Shown: one piece after another, positions 36,686 through 44,749 of the stretch
Numbering within the stretch: position 1 is the first letter of the stretch
How the letters are laid out: every line of letters begins with the position of its first letter
DNA from: Microvirga sp. ACRRW
GTDB taxonomy: Bacteria > Pseudomonadota > Alphaproteobacteria > Rhizobiales > Beijerinckiaceae
Length of the DNA stretch: 64,000 bases
NCBI RefSeq assembly: GCF_022346925.1
Contig: NZ_JAKRNJ010000006.1
Coordinates: forward strand, 1 to 64,000
Direction of reading: 5' to 3'
Translations under genes and position numbers: made by a program
The notes under the pieces: generated by a model
What the model was told of the DNA's origin: nothing
Seen by the model: only the letters and a program-made list of their open reading frames with translations
Database searches by the model: none

Positions 36686-38853
36686 GTTCCGACTCGAACA
36701 AGAACATCGCTGCCCTCGGGCGGCACGACTCCGTCATGCCCCCGGAAAAGCACCTGGACATGCCGACCCAGCACTTGAGACGCTGGTCGGACGACCAGGA
36801 GCGTAAGCGCGTTCGGCAAAACCCTAAGCTCGGGATGTGGCTCGCTCGCCTATTCGTGTTCGGCGGCGGCCTCCTACTGACGGCTTACGGTACGTATGAA
36901 ATGTACCAGGTAGTGTCGGTGAGCCGGACCACGGCGCTCCAGTGGGTGCTGGTGGCGTTGTTCACCGTCAACTTCTCCTGGATCGCGGTAGCCTTCACGA
37001 GTGCCCTGCTCGGCTTCTTCGCTCTTCTGCGCCGGCCTCGCCCTGCCCCGCTGCCGTCTGCGCTGGAGGTGCGCACGGCCGTCGTCATGCCCGTCTACAA
37101 TGAACAGACGGACCGGACCTACGCGGCTCTGGAGGCGATTTACGAATCCATCGAAGCTACGGGTCTCGGCGACAGCTTCGACTATTTCATCCTCTCCGAC
37201 ACGACGAACGCGGATGCCTGGATCGCGGAGGAGCGCGCGTTCCTCGCGCTTCGCGAGCGCTTGGGGCCGAAAGCCCGATTCTATTACCGCCACCGCGCGA
37301 AGAACCATCATCGCAAGGCCGGCAACATCGCGGATTTCGTGAGCCGCTGGGGTGGGCATTACGAGCAGATGCTCGTGCTCGATGCGGACAGCCTCATGAC
37401 CGGCGATTGCATCGTACGCCTTGCAGCGGCGATGGAAGCGGACCCTGATGCGGGCATCATCCAGTCCCTGCCCCTCATCATCAACCGCAACACTCTTTTC
37501 GCGCGACTGCAACAATATGCGGCCCGCGTCACGGGGCCGGTCATCGCCATGGGCCTGTCGGTCTGGATGGGCCGCGACGGCAATTATTGGGGCCACAACG
37601 CGATCATCCGCACCAAAGCCTTCGCTGCTCACGGCGGCCTACCGGACCTGAAGGGCAAGCCGCCCTTCGGCGGACACATCCTGAGCCACGACTTCGTGGA
37701 AGCGGCCCTGCTGCGCCGCGCCGGCTGGGACGTCTACATGCTGCCGGATCTCGGGGGCTCATACGAGGAAAGCCCGCCTTCCCTCATCGACCTATCGGCC
37801 CGTGACCGCCGCTGGTGCCAGGGCAACCTGCAGCACATGCGCGTGATTACCGCGAAAGGCCTGAAGCTGCCGACGCGTCAGCACTTCGCCACCGGCATCA
37901 TGTCCTATCTGGCATCGCCCTTCTGGCTGTTCCAGCTGATCGTCGGTATCGCCCTCGTCCTGCAGACCACATATATCCGGCCCGAGTATTTCTCGCGCGA
38001 TTTCCGCCTCTACCCGATCTGGCCGCGTTTCGACCCCGAGCGAGCCCTGGCACTGTTTGCCCTGACCATGGGCATCCTGCTTGCGCCCAAGCTCTTCGGT
38101 CTGATCCTGATGCTGATACGCGGCAATGATCGCCGGGCCTCCGGCGGCGGGATTCGCCTGATCATCTCGTCGGTTCTGGAGATCATCCTTTCCGCGCTTG
38201 TGGCACCGATCCTCATGCTGATCCAGTCCGGCTCGGTATTCCAAATTCTCCTTGGGCGCGACACCGGGTGGCAGCCGCAACGCCGCGACGATGGCTCGAT
38301 CCCGTTCAAGGATATCGTGCGCCGGCACAGGGCTCATACGGTTCTCGGTGCGCTAGCCGGCATCTCCGCCTTCATGATCGCGACATCCCTCTTCCTGTGG
38401 ATGTCGCCCACGATCATCGGCCTGCTGCTCGCCATCCCGCTCTCCTGGCTCAGCGGTCAGCTGGGTGCGGGCCTTGCGCTCAAGCGGCTAGGCCTTCTCA
38501 TGACGCCGGAAGAGCACCAGCCGCCCGCCATCGCCACGCGCGCGAACGAGCTGCAGATTCGCAATGCAACCTTCGGCTTCGACGATGCGGACAGCCTGCG
38601 GGCCATTTACGCGGATGCTGCTTTGAGGGAACGGCATATCGAAATGCTGCCGCCCGCCACGACGCGCAAGCGCGGTGTCATCGAAACCGAACGCGCCTTG
38701 GCGGAGGCCAAACTGGTGGACTCGGAAACGATCGACGATGCGCTTGCTTGGCTGCATCCGAAGGAACGCATGGTGGTGCTGCACGACCGTGCATTGCTCA
38801 ACATGCTCGTGCACTTGAAGGACAAGTCGACGGACGCTCAGGCTGCGGAATAG
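36661..38853 (+). CDS. opgH: Glucan biosynthesis glucosyltransferase OpgH
   Basis: A 730-residue inner-membrane GT2 enzyme that polymerises glucose from UDP-glucose into the beta-glucan backbone of periplasmic glucans. Hydrophobic segments flank the catalytic domain at about 60-120 and beyond 425. Catalytic motifs: VVMPVYNEQTDRTYAAL near 142, LVLDADSLMTGD (DxD-type) near 240, LSHDFVEAALLRRAGW near 340 and the Q/R-W element RDRRWCQGNLQH near 380. It overlaps the opgG end, so the two are co-translated. Length is shorter than E. coli OpgH (847) mainly in the cytoplasmic N-terminus. A terminator follows directly. Confidence 0.94.
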   Translation: MAVSLDTLSSDSNKNIAALGRHDSVMPPEKHLDMPTQHLRRWSDDQERKRVRQNPKLGMWLARLFVFGGGLLLTAYGTYEMYQVVSVSRTTALQWVLVALFTVNFSWIAVAFTSALLGFFALLRRPRPAPLPSALEVRTAVVMPVYNEQTDRTYAALEAIYESIEATGLGDSFDYFILSDTTNADAWIAEERAFLALRERLGPKARFYYRHRAKNHHRKAGNIADFVSRWGGHYEQMLVLDADSLMTGDCIVRLAAAMEADPDAGIIQSLPLIINRNTLFARLQQYAARVTGPVIAMGLSVWMGRDGNYWGHNAIIRTKAFAAHGGLPDLKGKPPFGGHILSHDFVEAALLRRAGWDVYMLPDLGGSYEESPPSLIDLSARDRRWCQGNLQHMRVITAKGLKLPTRQHFATGIMSYLASPFWLFQLIVGIALVLQTTYIRPEYFSRDFRLYPIWPRFDPERALALFALTMGILLAPKLFGLILMLIRGNDRRASGGGIRLIISSVLEIILSALVAPILMLIQSGSVFQILLGRDTGWQPQRRDDGSIPFKDIVRRHRAHTVLGALAGISAFMIATSLFLWMSPTIIGLLLAIPLSWLSGQLGAGLALKRLGLLMTPEEHQPPAIATRANELQIRNATFGFDDADSLRAIYADAALRERHIEMLPPATTRKRGVIETERALAEAKLVDSETIDDALAWLHPKERMVVLHDRALLNMLVHLKDKSTDAQAAE

Positions 38854-38861
38854 CAATCTTG

Positions 38862-38887
38862 AAACCGGGGCTCAGGTCCCGGTTTTT
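38862..38887 (+). terminator. Terminator of the opgGH operon, overlapping the LysR gene end
   Basis: An 8-bp stem AAACCGGG/CCCGGTTT (38862-38869 with 38878-38885) with an eight-base loop runs into TTTTT. Its loop contains the stop codon of the convergent LysR gene (38872-38874), so the last codons of that gene are part of the terminator. The A-run on the left arm means it can also act for LysR. Confidence 0.85.
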
Positions 38888-39807
38888 ATGTGAGCTGCGA
38901 TGGTTCCCTTTTCGGCATCTCCAGCAACCTCGCTGAGAATCCAGTCACGAAACGCCTCAATTTTTGGAGAGCGTTTGCGCTTCTTCGGATAAACCAGCCA
39001 ATAACCTCGGCTGGTCGTTCCCATGACATCGAAAGGCTGCACCAAGCGGCCTGCCGCAAGGTCGGCAGGGAAGAAGAATGGATTGATCAAGGCAAAGCCC
39101 TGCCCCGCCATCGCTGCCATCCCCTCGAATTGCTGAACCCCGAGCGAGTTGTCGAGGCGTCGGGACAGATCGACATCCGGCATCCCTGCAGCCGTGAACC
39201 AATCCTTCCACCAGGGATCGCTCGGTGAAATGATGGGAAATTTCAGAATGTCTGCAGGCTCTTTGAGCTCGACATCCCGAATGAGATCGGGGCTGCAGAC
39301 AGGAGTAAAATGATTGGGAAAGAGAGGATAGGCCTCAAGCCCAGGCCATTCTCCATCCCCGCTGCGAATCCCTAAATCGAATTCGCTCTGGCCGAGATCC
39401 ACCACATTCTGCGCGACTGAGATTTGCACGGCGATGTTGGGAAAAATCTGCTGAAAGCGTCCCAGTCGCGGAATGAGCCAGTTCGAGGCAAAGGTGCTGA
39501 GCGTGGTGATCGAGAGCACCGATTGCACCATCTCCTCCACACTGGCGAAGGCCGCTCTCAAGGCATCGAATGCCTCCGTCACGGCTGGAGCAAGCTGCTG
39601 TCCTCGGGCTGTCAGCATCACTTGCCGGGGCATGCGCACGAATAACGGCGCGCCGACCCGATCCTCCAGCATCTTGATCTGATAGCTCACAGCCGCCTGC
39701 GTCATGCCGAGTTCTTCGGCTGCGCGGGTAAAGCTCTGATGCCGAGCGGCAGCTTCGAAGACGCGCACCGCGCTCATGGGAGGAAGCTTGGAGGATGATT
39801 TCGGCAT
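38872..39807 (-). CDS. LysR-family transcriptional regulator (GcvA-like)
   Basis: A 311-residue LTTR. The N-terminal winged helix-turn-helix spans about residues 7-65 with AARHQSFTRAAEELGMTQAAVSYQIKMLE reading as the DNA-binding helices; the C-terminal effector domain starts near 90 (VLSITTLSTFASNWLIPRL is a GcvA/AmpR-subgroup feature). ATG at 39807 is chosen over an in-frame TTG two codons earlier. No divergent target gene is obvious: the next gene on the other strand is a DUF1127 protein 128 bases away. Its ligand and regulon cannot be read from sequence. Confidence 0.9.
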   Translation of the reverse strand: MPKSSSKLPPMSAVRVFEAAARHQSFTRAAEELGMTQAAVSYQIKMLEDRVGAPLFVRMPRQVMLTARGQQLAPAVTEAFDALRAAFASVEEMVQSVLSITTLSTFASNWLIPRLGRFQQIFPNIAVQISVAQNVVDLGQSEFDLGIRSGDGEWPGLEAYPLFPNHFTPVCSPDLIRDVELKEPADILKFPIISPSDPWWKDWFTAAGMPDVDLSRRLDNSLGVQQFEGMAAMAGQGFALINPFFFPADLAAGRLVQPFDVMGTTSRGYWLVYPKKRKRSPKIEAFRDWILSEVAGDAEKGTIAAHIKTGT

Positions 39808-39935
39808 GATCAATCCATAAGGGTGCCTTATGCCAGCCCCTTGGCTTTCATTTTGTCAAGGCCTCCGAACAGGAGCATCTTCTTACTGCATGAACGAGGC
39901 GTTGAGGCGCCTTCAAAACATCAATGGTGATCATC

Positions 39936-40136
39936 ATGAGGTACGAAGATGCCCGCCGCCTGCGCGGCGTCGAGAGCGTTTGGCTGCGTGTGAAGCTCTG
40001 GCTGGGCCCTGGCTCCCTGCTGAGCCATGAACCGATAGCGGAGTTAAGCCACCTGTCGGACCACGAGAGGCGCGATATCGGCCTGCACGAGACCGCCCGC
40101 TACCTGGATGGGGAGCCGTTTCGCTCCAAGAAATGA
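39936..40136 (+). CDS. DUF1127 (YjiS-like) small protein
   Basis: A 66-residue protein with the C-terminal DUF1127 pattern: ELSHLSDHERRDIGLHETARYL fits the L-x-x-LSD-x-x-L/R-x-DIGL-x-R consensus. Small arginine-rich DUF1127 proteins in Agrobacterium and Rhodobacter influence RNA turnover, phosphate and carbon metabolism, and stress. GGTGA lies six bases before the ATG at 39936; another ATG four codons earlier is in frame. It is placed between a LysR gene and a convergent Na/Pi transporter gene, whose stop is 32 bases away. Confidence 0.8.
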   Translation: MRYEDARRLRGVESVWLRVKLWLGPGSLLSHEPIAELSHLSDHERRDIGLHETARYLDGEPFRSKK

Positions 40137-40167
40137 CGCCCCAAAAGCCAAACCCGGCTCCGAGGCA

Positions 40168-41811
40168 TCACGACGTCAGGCGGCTCGGCTTCAGCTCGCC
40201 GCTTTGCTCCAGCAAGGAATGCCCCGTCGCCGCGATATGCGCTTCTATACGCTTCAAATCGCGCACGATGTCGAGCTGGAGCGCGCTTGTATCGCCCATC
40301 GTGCGGCCGGAGCGAATTTGCTCCAGCTGTTTCTGGGTGACGGCGCGCTCAAGGTCGCGGAACCGCTCCTTCTCCGACACGAGACGGCGAGCCGATCCGA
40401 TGTCCTGGAACATGAGCACGGAAGCCGCGAGCTGCAGGTGCTCCAGCAGCTTGTTGTGCATGCTGGTGATGTCGTCGAGACTTTCCTTAGGCAGGCGCAG
40501 ATGGTTCTTGATGCGCTTGGCCGCCAACTCCATCAGGTTCTTGTCGATGATGTCGCCCACATGCTCCAGGTTGATAGCGAAGGCGAGAATGTCCGAGAGC
40601 CGCCTCGCCTCCATCTCGCTCAGGGACTCGTGGTTGATGGCGCTGAGATAGCGGCGAATGGCGCTGTAGAGACGGTCCACCACATCGTCCGTGCGGCTCA
40701 CCTCGGCCACGCGGCCAATGTCGTCCTCACGAAAAAGATCCTGCGAGCTGCGCAGCATGATCTCCACTGTGTCGGCCATGCGCAGCACCTCGCGGGCCGC
40801 ATTGGACAAGGCGACGGAAGGCGTATCGAGAGCATCCTTGTCGAGATATTGCGGCGTGCCGGGATCGGAGGCACGCAGCTTTTCCGGAAAAGCTCTAGTG
40901 AGAAGCTTGGCGATCCACGGCAGCGGCAGGATGAAAATGGCAGCAACCGCCACATTGAAAAGCGTATGGAAGTTGGCTGCCAAGCGTGCCGGATTCGGAT
41001 CGAGCAGCGACATGTACTTCATGGCGATGTCGATCAGCGGCAGAGCCACCAAACACCCGATCACGCGCATAACGAGGTTGCCGAACGGCACACGAAACTT
41101 GGCCGGGTCGCCACCCAGCCCCTCCAGCATGGGGTTGACGGAACTCCCCAGATTGGCACCGAGCACCATCACCAGGGCGGCATGGGTATCGATGACGCCA
41201 GCCGTCGACAGCGACATGATGAAGAGCATCGCAGCAACGCTGGAATGAGCCATCCAGGCAAAGAGCCCTGACAGGAAGACCAGGATCAGCGGGTCGGGCG
41301 CGATGACCGCTAGCACGTTCTTGAGCACCTCGGAGGATTCGATGGGATGAATCGTCTCGGTCAGCAGGTGCAGCGATAGCAACATCAGGCCAAGGCCGAT
41401 GGCGACACGTCCCAGGTCCTTGATCCGGCTCGAAGCTCCCCGCTTGTAGGCCATGAAGCCGAAGAAGATGAGCAGCGGGAAGATCAGAGTCACGTCGAAG
41501 GACAGCACCTGTACGATCAGGGTCGTGCCCACATTCGCGCCCAGCATGACGGCCAGCGCCGGAACGATATCGACGGCGCCGCCCGCCGTGAATGATGCCA
41601 CCATGAGCGCCGTGGCCGTGCTGCTCTGCAGGACCGTCGTCACGCCGACACCGGCCAGGAAGGCGCGCAGTCGGGTGCGCAGGCCAATGCCGAGGATCCA
41701 TCGCAAGTCGCTGCCGAAGGCCCGTTGAACCCCGCTGTTGACCATGTTGATTCCCCAGAGCAGCAGGGCAACCTCACCGAGCAGGTGGATTAGGATGGCG
41801 GTCGCAGACAT
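40168..41811 (-). CDS. Na+/phosphate cotransporter with PhoU-like tail
   Basis: A 547-residue membrane protein of the NptA/YjbB family. Two Na/Pi-cotransporter repeats occupy residues 1-310, seen as LQSSTATALMVASFTAGG near 60 and the mirrored MAHSSVAAMLFIMSL near 187 (the QSST and HSS motifs are the substrate/ion sites). From about 345 a soluble helical PhoU-like domain follows (ALSNAAREVLRMADTVE, LRLPKESLDDITSMHNKLLEHLQ). It moves inorganic phosphate with sodium across the inner membrane, and the PhoU-like tail probably regulates it. Stands alone; a long gene-poor region lies upstream. Confidence 0.93.
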   Translation of the reverse strand: MSATAILIHLLGEVALLLWGINMVNSGVQRAFGSDLRWILGIGLRTRLRAFLAGVGVTTVLQSSTATALMVASFTAGGAVDIVPALAVMLGANVGTTLIVQVLSFDVTLIFPLLIFFGFMAYKRGASSRIKDLGRVAIGLGLMLLSLHLLTETIHPIESSEVLKNVLAVIAPDPLILVFLSGLFAWMAHSSVAAMLFIMSLSTAGVIDTHAALVMVLGANLGSSVNPMLEGLGGDPAKFRVPFGNLVMRVIGCLVALPLIDIAMKYMSLLDPNPARLAANFHTLFNVAVAAIFILPLPWIAKLLTRAFPEKLRASDPGTPQYLDKDALDTPSVALSNAAREVLRMADTVEIMLRSSQDLFREDDIGRVAEVSRTDDVVDRLYSAIRRYLSAINHESLSEMEARRLSDILAFAINLEHVGDIIDKNLMELAAKRIKNHLRLPKESLDDITSMHNKLLEHLQLAASVLMFQDIGSARRLVSEKERFRDLERAVTQKQLEQIRSGRTMGDTSALQLDIVRDLKRIEAHIAATGHSLLEQSGELKPSRLTS

Positions 41812-42797
41812 GGATTCCCCAGCGTTCGGCGGGCGTCGGTCAAGCCCTATGCTTAGTCCCGTTGGCCCGGGACGACAATAAGTTGCCGGCTAATAATAGT
41901 GCGCTTGCAGGATTCTTCAGCCCCTTTCAAGAAGAGAGATGAGGCATTCAGGCGGATGGTTGTTCATGGAAGAGGCCATCGAAGCGCATAGCCGCCCTCG
42001 TTTGCCAGCCGATGCCGCATTCGGCATTGGCTTCGTTGCGCGCAAGTCTTCGAAATCTCATTCTTGGAGACTCACAAGCCCTCTAGTTTTTAATTCTTAC
42101 AAACTTGGAGCGTATCGCTCCTGATTCAGGACGTGAGCGGCGCCTCATATCAGGCGGCCCAATTGCAATTGATTTGCATCAGGCGATGCAGATGAAAGAT
42201 GCATTCAACAGAGTAGTTACGAGTTATTCAGCGCCTTTGCCCGGGCGCGCAGATTCAACGCTTCGCCATCAGTCATGGGCCGCGAATGAAATTCTCGCAT
42301 GGCATACCAATGATCATTCAAGCGACTATGATGGACATGGCGCGGGCATCGACTAGGTGCATTCGCCCTCATGTAGCCACATTGAACCCGCCGCGGTGAG
42401 CGCATTCTTTCTCATTGCCGCTGGTTGATATTGCTTATTTGAAGAGGTTTTTTGAACAATCAGCCCGCGCGCGCTCTCCTGTTCGAAGAATCCTCAAGGC
42501 CCTTCGCGTCCTGAGCGGCGGTAGAGCGAATAACCTGCGCAAAAGGCTAGCTAGATCCCCACAGGATGCCGTTTGAGAGAGCTTTATGCACATTCTCACG
42601 CCACCGATGAGCCCACTTGCCATATGCTTGCCACATGTGCCGATTTGGCTACTCCATACGCATGCCTTGTATCGACTTAAGGAACTCTGCTCTTTTCCCG
42701 GAGCAACAGATACGCATGGAGGCCTATAATGCCGAGTACAGGAATGAATACAGTACTACTGGGCGGCACATCACCTGTTGGGATGCGAGGACACGAG
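41812..42797. other. Gene-poor interval upstream of the alpha-CTD-like gene
   Basis: Almost 1 kb with no frame I can support. Base composition is more A+T-rich than the neighbours (about 42060-42120 and 42400-42460 especially). Short open frames exist on both strands, but their translations are rich in rare residues, lack ribosome sites and look random. Small palindromes occur, for example GGAGCG/CGCTCC at about 42107-42121 and TGCATC/GATGCA at about 42175-42190, without uridine tracts. It could be decayed gene sequence or carry a small RNA; neither can be shown here. Confidence 0.5.
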
Positions 42798-43139
42798 ATG
42801 GGTTGGGACGATCCATTTCCGATTGAGAAGTGCTCGGGGCGCGTCCGCGGTGCCGTTCTCGCAGAATTTCAGGGACGCTGCCCGACGGTCCGCGAGGTCG
42901 CTAGCATATCAGACGCACAATGGCTGACTGTCCCCAATATCGGCCCCACCACATTGGAAGAGATCCGCCGGTTCATTAACGAGGCCCCCGTCGAGCAACG
43001 CCTTCAGAACCTCCCGAACATGGAAGACGGAGAGCTTCTCTCCCGCCTCAATCGACTTCAGCGGGAGTTAAGCCTGATCGCCAGCGCTGTGCGAACCAGG
43101 ATTTCATCCGCTTCCTATAAAAAGGAGGAGCAGGAATAA
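42798..43139 (+). CDS. Small protein with RpoA C-terminal-domain-like helix-hairpin-helix fold
   Basis: A 113-residue protein of unrecognised name. Residues about 8-65 follow the RNA polymerase alpha-CTD pattern: IEKCSGRVRGAVLAEF (helix 1), CPTVREVASISDAQWLTVP, then NIGPTTLEEIRRFI, which matches the NxGxxSLxEI hairpin that contacts UP-element DNA in RpoA. The C-terminal third is a charged helix (GELLSRLNRLQRELSLIAS). I start at the ATG at 42798 because GAGGA lies upstream; an earlier in-frame ATG at 42729 gives an implausible leader. It is isolated, in front of the convergent kinase operon. Role in DNA or polymerase binding is inference. Confidence 0.6.
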   Translation: MGWDDPFPIEKCSGRVRGAVLAEFQGRCPTVREVASISDAQWLTVPNIGPTTLEEIRRFINEAPVEQRLQNLPNMEDGELLSRLNRLQRELSLIASAVRTRISSASYKKEEQE

Positions 43140-43279
43140 CGGATAGTCTCAAAGGCTTAGTACGCCGTGCATATCGCAGCGGTCCGCATATGCAACTTTA
43201 TTTCTTTTGCAGCATCTAAGATTAAACTTCCCCTTCGTCCCTGGCACGCCAAATCCACCAAGACCCACTGCAAAGCTGC

Positions 43280-44320
43280 TTAGATCGAGAACGACAGGAC
43301 AGCCCTCGTGCCGGCATGATGAGGGTCGAACTCGATGGCCGATTGCAGATTCGATGCCATGGCTCGCACGATCTTGGTGCCGAGGCCGCTGCCTTGAACC
43401 TGACCGGTTCCCTTCCACCCGACACCGTCATCCTCGACAGAGAGAAGCACCTTCTGTCCCTCGCTGGACAGAATGACGCGAATGTCCCCGTTGGCGCCCT
43501 CCGGATAAGCATATTTGAAGGCGTTTGTGACGAGCTCGGTCACGATGACGCCAACCGACACGGCCTTGTCCGTCGGGATCGGAACAGGCGCGGCCTTGAG
43601 CGAGATCGTATGCTCCCGGCCTGCGGCGCGCATGGCTCCTTCCAGCTCCTCGACCAGGCCTTCCAGGTAGGTATCCATCTCAACGAAGCGCACATCGTTG
43701 GAGGTATAGAGGCGCCGATGGATCTGGGCGATGGCCGTGATGCGGCTTTGGGTTTCCGCGAGCGTATCCTGCGCCATCGCGTTTCCGGTTGCCGCCCGCT
43801 GCTGCATGGCGACGAGGGATGCGACGAGCTGCAGAGAGTTGGCGACGCGATGGTTCACCTCACGCAGGAGCATCTCGGCCCGCTCGCGCGCCTCGCGCAT
43901 TTCACGCTCTGCCGCAGCCTTTTCCCGCCGCAGGCGGGCCGCCTCGAGGGCCTGCTCCGCCGCGGAACGAAGCAAGTCGAGAAAGACGCCCCCGACATCC
44001 TTGATGACATAATCGGACGCGCCGGCCTTGATCGCGGCAACCGCGATGCGCCCCTCGTCCGCGCCGGTCACATAGACGACGGGCGGCGGATCGGAGAGCG
44101 TCTTCATCTCAGCCAGGACCTCCAGCCCTTGCTTGCCGGGCATGAAGTGATCGAGGGCGATCACATCGAAGGACTTTGCGGCGAGGTGCTGCAACCCTTC
44201 GTCGCCGCTCAGGGCATGGGTAACCTCGAAGCCGTGGCGGGCCAGTGAACGCTCGACCAAACGCCCGAGACCCGGATCGTCATCGATGTAGAGAAGGCGG
44301 ATAGGCTGGGTTTCGCTCAC
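43280..44320 (-). CDS. Receiver-HisKA_2/HWE-type sensor histidine kinase
   Basis: A 346-residue cytoplasmic protein: N-terminal receiver (residues 5-125; acidic pair DDD 13-15, phospho-acceptor D57 in [11 protein letters not shown]107 in VIKD), a coiled linker (125-150), then a HisKA_2-type dimerisation box with phospho-histidine H157 ([15 protein letters not shown]) and an HATPase (N box [14 protein letters not shown] near 260, G1 DDGVGW near 297). Such kinases are abundant in alphaproteobacteria, often in light, redox and general stress signalling. It overlaps the response-regulator gene by four bases and is third in the operon, so it likely receives or passes phosphate within this system. 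Confidence 0.9.
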   Translation of the reverse strand: MSETQPIRLLYIDDDPGLGRLVERSLARHGFEVTHALSGDEGLQHLAAKSFDVIALDHFMPGKQGLEVLAEMKTLSDPPPVVYVTGADEGRIAVAAIKAGASDYVIKDVGGVFLDLLRSAAEQALEAARLRREKAAAEREMREARERAEMLLREVNHRVANSLQLVASLVAMQQRAATGNAMAQDTLAETQSRITAIAQIHRRLYTSNDVRFVEMDTYLEGLVEELEGAMRAAGREHTISLKAAPVPIPTDKAVSVGVIVTELVTNAFKYAYPEGANGDIRVILSSEGQKVLLSVEDDGVGWKGTGQVQGSGLGTKIVRAMASNLQSAIEFDPHHAGTRAVLSFSI

Positions 44321-44748
44321 AGCGTTTCGGGAACCTGAATGACGGAAAGGAAAAGACCGAGCTGGCGAATGGCCTGGGAGAACGACTCATACTCGACCGG
44401 CTTGGTGATATAAACGTTGGCGCCCAGGTCGTAGCAGCGCTGGACCTCGCGCTGATCGTCCGTGGTGGTCAGAACGACCACGGGAGCGCGCTTGAGGTTC
44501 TCGTCGCCTTTCAGCTTCGCCAGGATGTCAACTCCGTTCATATCCGGAAGGTTGAGGTCCAGAAGGACCAGGAACGGGCCTGCATTGCGCACATCTTCGC
44601 TGAAGAGATGCGCAAGCGCGGCCGTTCCGTTCGGAAATGTGCGGATTTCGTTGCAAACCCCGGCGCGCCTGATGTTCTTCTCAATCAGACGGGCGTGACC
44701 CTCGTCATCTTCGATCATGATGATGGTGACAGGATTCTGCTGGGGCAT
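44317..44748 (-). CDS. Single-domain response regulator (Rcp1-like)
   Basis: A 143-residue stand-alone receiver with no output domain. The acidic pair is ED-D at 13-15 (MIEDDEGHA), the phospho-acceptor D64 lies in [13 protein letters not shown], and T/K positions are VVLTTTDD near 93 and ITKPVEY near 114. The extended loop and length match the Rcp1 subfamily associated with phytochrome-like and PAS kinases. Its start follows the kinase stop by one base and its stop overlaps the next gene. It probably shuttles phosphate between the two kinases of the operon. Confidence 0.92.
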   Translation of the reverse strand: MPQQNPVTIIMIEDDEGHARLIEKNIRRAGVCNEIRTFPNGTAALAHLFSEDVRNAGPFLVLLDLNLPDMNGVDILAKLKGDENLKRAPVVVLTTTDDQREVQRCYDLGANVYITKPVEYESFSQAIRQLGLFLSVIQVPETL

Positions 44749-44749
44749 G

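Noticed and set aside
41939..42124. Small gene of 61 codons
   Set aside because: No ribosome site, no conserved pattern, composition unlike neighbours.
42217..42405. Small minus-strand gene of 62 codons
   Set aside because: Random-looking translation, no ribosome site.
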